Source: an uncultured Prevotella sp. (GTDB taxonomy: Bacteria > Bacteroidota > Bacteroidia > Bacteroidales > Bacteroidaceae). From it: a stretch of 11,581 nucleotides of DNA. Position 1 is the first letter of the stretch. Each line of letters starts with the position of its first letter. Positions 8,488 through 11,581 of the stretch are shown one piece after another. Both the position numbers and the translations under genes were made by a program. Below the pieces are notes generated by a model. It searched no databases. It worked only from the letters and a program-made list of their open reading frames with translations, and was not told the DNA's origin. Location of the stretch: contig CAKQCV010000074.1 in assembly GCA_934217675.1 (NCBI GenBank), forward strand, positions 1 to 11,581, in the 5' to 3' direction.

Positions 8488-10078
8488 ATTTTTTCTTGTT
8501 ATGGCGGCGAGCCGTCTGTATGCACTCACGTCGTGGGATTACCACGCTCACTCCTTTATAATTTATTTCTTCTCGAATCACATTCTCCATTTCCTTCATG
8601 TGTTGTGGCAACGGTATTACAACACGCACATGTTCTGGTTCTACACCGATACCAAGACATATACTCTCTATTCTGCCTGTTCCTGCAGAATCTTGTCCGC
8701 CTGTCATTCCTGTAGTAAGATTATCGGAAATAACAACCACAATGTTTGTTTTTTCATTCACGGCATCCAAGAGTCCGGTCATTCCTGAGTGAGTGAAAGT
8801 TGAGTCACCAATCACGGCAACGGAAGGGAATTGCCCTGCATCGGCTGCGCCCTTTGCCATTGTTATAGATGCGCCCATGTCTACAACAGAGTGTAGTGCT
8901 TGATAAGGTGGTAAGAATCCAAGTGTATAACAACCGATATCTCCGAATACTCTACTGTTGTCATACTCTCTCAACACATTGTTCAGTGCTTCATACATAA
9001 AGCGATGACCACAGCCTTGACATAATGCTGGCGGGCGTGGAACGACGAGTTCGCAATGTGGATAAACCTCTTCGTCTTTTAGTCCGAGGGCTGATATTAT
9101 GTTGTCTGGTGTCAGTTCGCCAGTACGCGGCACTTCACCTGTGAGTCTGCCTTTTATCGGTATGCTTTGCTCCAACACTCCACGCAACATTTCCTCAACT
9201 ACAGGTTGCCCGTCTTCAAGCACAAGAATGGAATCACATTCCCCGGCAAGTTTCCTGACAGCATTGACAGGTAAAGGATATTGCGAAACCTTTATAACAG
9301 GATAAGGGCAACCATTCTTAAAGTGTTCCATCAGATAGTTATACGCTATTCCGCAGGCTATAATACCCAAAGATTTGTCCTTTCCATCTATAAACCTGTT
9401 GTATTTGGATTCTTCTGAGGCTTTTTCTAAATCCTTTTGCATCCCCGTCAAGCGAACATTGCGCTTGCGTGCCACAGCAGGCAAGAGCACCCAATCTTTT
9501 GGATTGTCAGGATAAGACATAGGATTCATATCACGCACATCTGCAGTCTGCACAACGGCACGAGAATGTGCCATACGTGTAACCATCCTCAGCACAACAG
9601 GAACTTTATATTTTTCCGACATATCAAAAGCATCCTTCATCATGCCGTATACCTCTTGCTGTGAAGAAGGTTCAAACACCGGCACCATAGCAAATTTACC
9701 ATAAAACCTTGAATCTTGTTCGTTTTGCGAAGAGTGCATCGAAGGATCATCGGCAGCAACGACAACGAGTCCACCGTTTGTTCCTGTCATTGCCGAATTT
9801 ACGAAAGCATCGGCACACACGTTCATTCCGACATGCTTCATACACACCATGGCACGCTTTCCCATATACGACATTCCGAGTGCAGCCTCCATTGCTGTTT
9901 TCTCGTTTGCCGACCATCGGCAGTGGATTTTTCTCTCGGCAGCCAATGGGTTGCCTTGTATACACTCTGTTATCTCTGTTGATGGAGTTCCAGGATAAGC
10001 ATAAACGCCCGAAAGTCCTGCATGAATAGCTCCCAAAGCGATGGCTTCATCACCAAGTAGCAAAAGTTTTTCATCCAT
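8486..10078 (-). CDS. iorA: Indolepyruvate (2-oxoacid):ferredoxin oxidoreductase, alpha subunit, short form
   Basis: The 530-residue TPP enzyme is the catalytic subunit that converts aryl pyruvates plus CoA and oxidised ferredoxin to aryl-acetyl-CoA, CO2 and reduced ferredoxin. The N-terminal half is the pyrimidine-binding domain (LLLGDEAIALGAIHAG, YPGTPSTEI at 28-36, WSANEKTAMEAALG at 55-68). A linker/CoA-binding region covers about 235-345. The TPP domain carries VIGDSTFTHSGMTGL (422-436) and SDNLTTGMTGGQ with N453. C353, C356 (LCQGCGHR), C383 (DIGC) and C519 are spaced like the four ligands of the proximal [4Fe-4S] cluster of this superfamily. The protein ends 11 residues after C519, where archaeal IorA continues into a ferredoxin domain. 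It is the first gene of the operon, about 20 bases behind a good promoter. Indolepyruvate or phenylpyruvate are the likely substrates; other 2-oxoacids are not excluded. Confidence 0.93.
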   Translation of the reverse strand: MDEKLLLLGDEAIALGAIHAGLSGVYAYPGTPSTEITECIQGNPLAAERKIHCRWSANEKTAMEAALGMSYMGKRAMVCMKHVGMNVCADAFVNSAMTGTNGGLVVVAADDPSMHSSQNEQDSRFYGKFAMVPVFEPSSQQEVYGMMKDAFDMSEKYKVPVVLRMVTRMAHSRAVVQTADVRDMNPMSYPDNPKDWVLLPAVARKRNVRLTGMQKDLEKASEESKYNRFIDGKDKSLGIIACGIAYNYLMEHFKNGCPYPVIKVSQYPLPVNAVRKLAGECDSILVLEDGQPVVEEMLRGVLEQSIPIKGRLTGEVPRTGELTPDNIISALGLKDEEVYPHCELVVPRPPALCQGCGHRFMYEALNNVLREYDNSRVFGDIGCYTLGFLPPYQALHSVVDMGASITMAKGAADAGQFPSVAVIGDSTFTHSGMTGLLDAVNEKTNIVVVISDNLTTGMTGGQDSAGTGRIESICLGIGVEPEHVRVVIPLPQHMKEMENVIREEINYKGVSVVIPRRECIQTARRHNKKK

Positions 10079-10102
10079 AAGTGTAAGGTTTAAAGTTCGT
10101 AT

Positions 10103-10134
10103 GCAAATATAGGATTTTAAACTTTTACCAACAA
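10103..10134 (-). promoter_or_regulatory. Bacteroidota housekeeping promoter of the ior operon
   Basis: TATATTTGC (10111-10103) matches the -7 consensus TAnnTTTG exactly, including the frequent trailing C. TTG (10134-10132) stands exactly 20 bases upstream as the -33 element. The predicted start site is near 10096, giving a leader of only about 18-20 bases before the iorA ATG. This leaves no room for a riboswitch or attenuator, so any control would be at promoter level. Confidence 0.8.
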
Positions 10135-10167
10135 GAAAAAAAGAAATAAAAATGTATATTTATAGTA

Positions 10168-10212
10168 ATAAAGTCTTTTATGTCTCGTTAATGAACACAT
10201 AAAAGACTTTAT
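10168..10212 (-). terminator. Perfect 16-bp AT-rich hairpin, probable terminator of the right-hand gene
   Basis: ATAAAGTCTTTTATGT (10168-10183) and ACATAAAAGACTTTAT (10197-10212) are exact reverse complements around a 13-base loop, which itself can form GTT/AAC. It begins 73 bases after the stop of the right-hand gene and sits upstream of the ior promoter. In the gene direction it is followed by an AT-rich stretch with TTTTTATTTC only further on, so the U-tract is poor. Termination is the simplest reading; a binding site is a weaker alternative. Confidence 0.6.
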
Positions 10213-10285
10213 CCTTTACTAACATAATATTGATGATATATCCCTTCTATCCAAGAATATAAGAAATGCAAAAGGGGTCAAATTT

Positions 10286-11581
10286 TCAATCCCACTTATG
10301 CCTGTCTGCTACACATCCCCTACACACAAATGGTGTATAAGGCATTCCATCTTTTTTCATTTTCAGCCCCTCGCCATCAAATTGGGTAATTTGGATTTCC
10401 GTATCATCTTGAATGTAATGATATTTGTAGCTATATTCTTGTACCACAAAGTAGGAGAAATCATCCGTCCTTCTCATAATCTTGAACCACTGAAGCAATT
10501 CTATCTTGGTTACTAAAAATTCATTGTTGATAACACAGATGTTGTCGTCTGCCCTGATTTCCCATGGTCTGAATGGGGTGTCTGCAAGCCCTGGGATATT
10601 TCTGATATAACACCAGTCGCCTTCTTTCACCAAACTCACAAATCCACGCTTGAATGTGGTCGGTTTTGACAGGAAGATTTTATTTGTCACCATATCTATC
10701 CAGGCTTCTTTCTGGTTGTAGAAACGCTTGATATATACGATACCGTCTCTCTCCATCCGCCCCTCTTTCTGCAAGTCTTTCGTGCTGGAGAATGAGTCGT
10801 AATGCCCGGCTGTCCTTTCCATTTCTTTCCGTTCAGCCTGTTCCTTCTCATATCTTTCGGCACATTGGTGGCAGAAGTTTGCCATAAACTCTTGCGACGG
10901 TACAGGTATCAACGGACTGCCTATGTTCTCCTGCGCCACATAGTTATCGTCATCATCATAGTATAGCCTCAGGTCATTTACACCTTCTTTATAGTAATAT
11001 ACCTTGTTCGGCTCATCCCAAGGAATGAACCTGCGCTTCCAGTTCAGTCCTGTACCCACTTGCAGTTCCAGTGTTTTCACCGTCAGAAAGGCTTTCTCGT
11101 CAATGAACTTCGAGCGGATACGAGGATAGAGTCTCTTGCCATCCTCCGTGCAGAAGTCGATGCCCAACAATCTCACGCTTTGCGGTTTCTTCACAAACCA
11201 AAGTCCGTTCCGCAAGTCAAGCCATTCTTTCCGCCCCGCTTTCTTCCGGATATAGCAGTAGGCAAAGCCGTCATTGGTCACTTCTATCTTCTTGTATAGG
11301 CAATCCAATATCATATTGCCGTCCTTGTCCTTGATGCCCTGCTGTCCCTTGTCGTTCTCCACAAGACTATAGCCGTAGGAATCCATAATCATCCGTTGCT
11401 GACGCTCATGGCTGACAATCTTCATCATCTCCTCATCGCCATCCATCAGCACGTCCAACCTACAGTTGTGAGCATTCACCTGCATACATGCCTCTTGCAG
11501 AATATCTTCCAGCGAATTACGCCCTTCAAACATACTCTGCCAGTCTCTATCCGCCGATGGCAATCCAAACCGCTTGTACAG
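10286..11581 (-). CDS. Hypothetical protein with WG-like segments, 5'-truncated by the right edge
   Basis: The frame is open to the right edge (first visible residues LYKRFG), giving 431 C-terminal residues; the true start lies outside. I do not recognise the family. Visible residues about 70-115 (YGYSLVENDKGQQGIKDKDG, then CLYKKIEVTNDGFAYCYI) look like degenerate WG repeats, beta-rich modules often found at C-termini of large Bacteroidota proteins. Two stretches resemble each other: KEWLDLRNGLWFVKKP with a later FIPWDEP, and KEAWIDMVTNKIFLSKP with a later FRPWEIR. CHQC (237-240) and CRGC (420-423) are CxxC pairs that could bind zinc, and an acidic YYDDDDNY run lies near 207. A charged, probably helical stretch (about 235-258) splits the two halves. 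No signal peptide or membrane segment is visible. Base composition looks somewhat more GC-rich than the neighbours, so a separate origin is possible. It is separated from the ior operon by a hairpin. Confidence 0.7.
   Translation of the reverse strand: MYKRFGLPSADRDWQSMFEGRNSLEDILQEACMQVNAHNCRLDVLMDGDEEMMKIVSHERQQRMIMDSYGYSLVENDKGQQGIKDKDGNMILDCLYKKIEVTNDGFAYCYIRKKAGRKEWLDLRNGLWFVKKPQSVRLLGIDFCTEDGKRLYPRIRSKFIDEKAFLTVKTLELQVGTGLNWKRRFIPWDEPNKVYYYKEGVNDLRLYYDDDDNYVAQENIGSPLIPVPSQEFMANFCHQCAERYEKEQAERKEMERTAGHYDSFSSTKDLQKEGRMERDGIVYIKRFYNQKEAWIDMVTNKIFLSKPTTFKRGFVSLVKEGDWCYIRNIPGLADTPFRPWEIRADDNICVINNEFLVTKIELLQWFKIMRRTDDFSYFVVQEYSYKYHYIQDDTEIQITQFDGEGLKMKKDGMPYTPFVCRGCVADRHKWD

Noticed and set aside
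8474..8640. Frameshift or truncation having removed a ferredoxin domain from iorA
   Set aside because: The iorA stop overlaps a strong ribosome binding site and iorB starts 12 bases later, so there is no leftover ferredoxin coding sequence. The short form looks natural.
10079..10285. A riboswitch or T-box in the 207-base gap before iorA
   Set aside because: The promoter sits close to the gene and leaves a leader of about 20 bases. The only large hairpin lies upstream of the promoter and would not be in the iorA message.
10286..11563. Treating the right-hand gene as complete, with a start at 11563
   Set aside because: The codon at 11563 is TTG and the frame stays open to the window edge with protein-like sequence before it. 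The real start is outside.
1..11581. CRISPR arrays, tRNA/rRNA genes, transposons, tandem repeats
   Set aside because: No regularly spaced repeats, transposase-like protein, terminal inverted repeats or tRNA-like sequence were seen by eye. A tRNAscan or Infernal run could find something subtle, but the intergenic space is small.

Overview
The window looks like a chromosomal segment of a Bacteroidota bacterium, most likely Prevotella or a close relative. The reasons are a near-consensus Bacteroidota promoter (TTG, 20 bases, TATATTTGC) ahead of the main operon, secreted GH106-like and GH2 glycosidases, moderately AT-rich DNA, and an IorA of the short type. Species cannot be fixed from the sequence alone. 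All six real genes lie on the minus strand, so transcription runs from the right edge to the left edge. The largest gene-free gap is 207 bases. I saw no rRNA, tRNA, CRISPR array, insertion sequence or phage gene.

Right end (10286-11581): the C-terminal 431 residues of a large unrecognised protein that starts outside the window. It has weak WG-repeat-like stretches, an internal duplication and two CxxC pairs. It is followed by a perfect 16-bp hairpin, probably its terminator.

Centre (5248-10103): a tight four-gene operon with a good promoter, gaps of 9-13 bases, and a strong closing terminator. The order is iorA (TPP-dependent 2-oxoacid oxidoreductase), iorB (its gamma-type partner), a fold-type I PLP aminotransferase, and a class I CoA-transferase. 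Together they can carry an amino acid, probably aromatic, through the 2-oxoacid and the acyl-CoA to a free acid such as phenylacetate or indoleacetate, while reducing ferredoxin and moving CoA to acetate. The same steps run backwards would make aromatic amino acids from arylacetates by reductive carboxylation. IorA lacks the usual C-terminal two-cluster ferredoxin domain.

Left end (1-5101): two exported glycoside hydrolases. The first is a complete LacZ-type GH2 enzyme. The second, downstream, is a GH106-like alpha-L-rhamnosidase whose C-terminus runs off the left edge. A long hairpin separates them. They look like part of a plant-glycan (pectin-type) degradation locus, but no SusC/SusD pair or regulator is inside the window.
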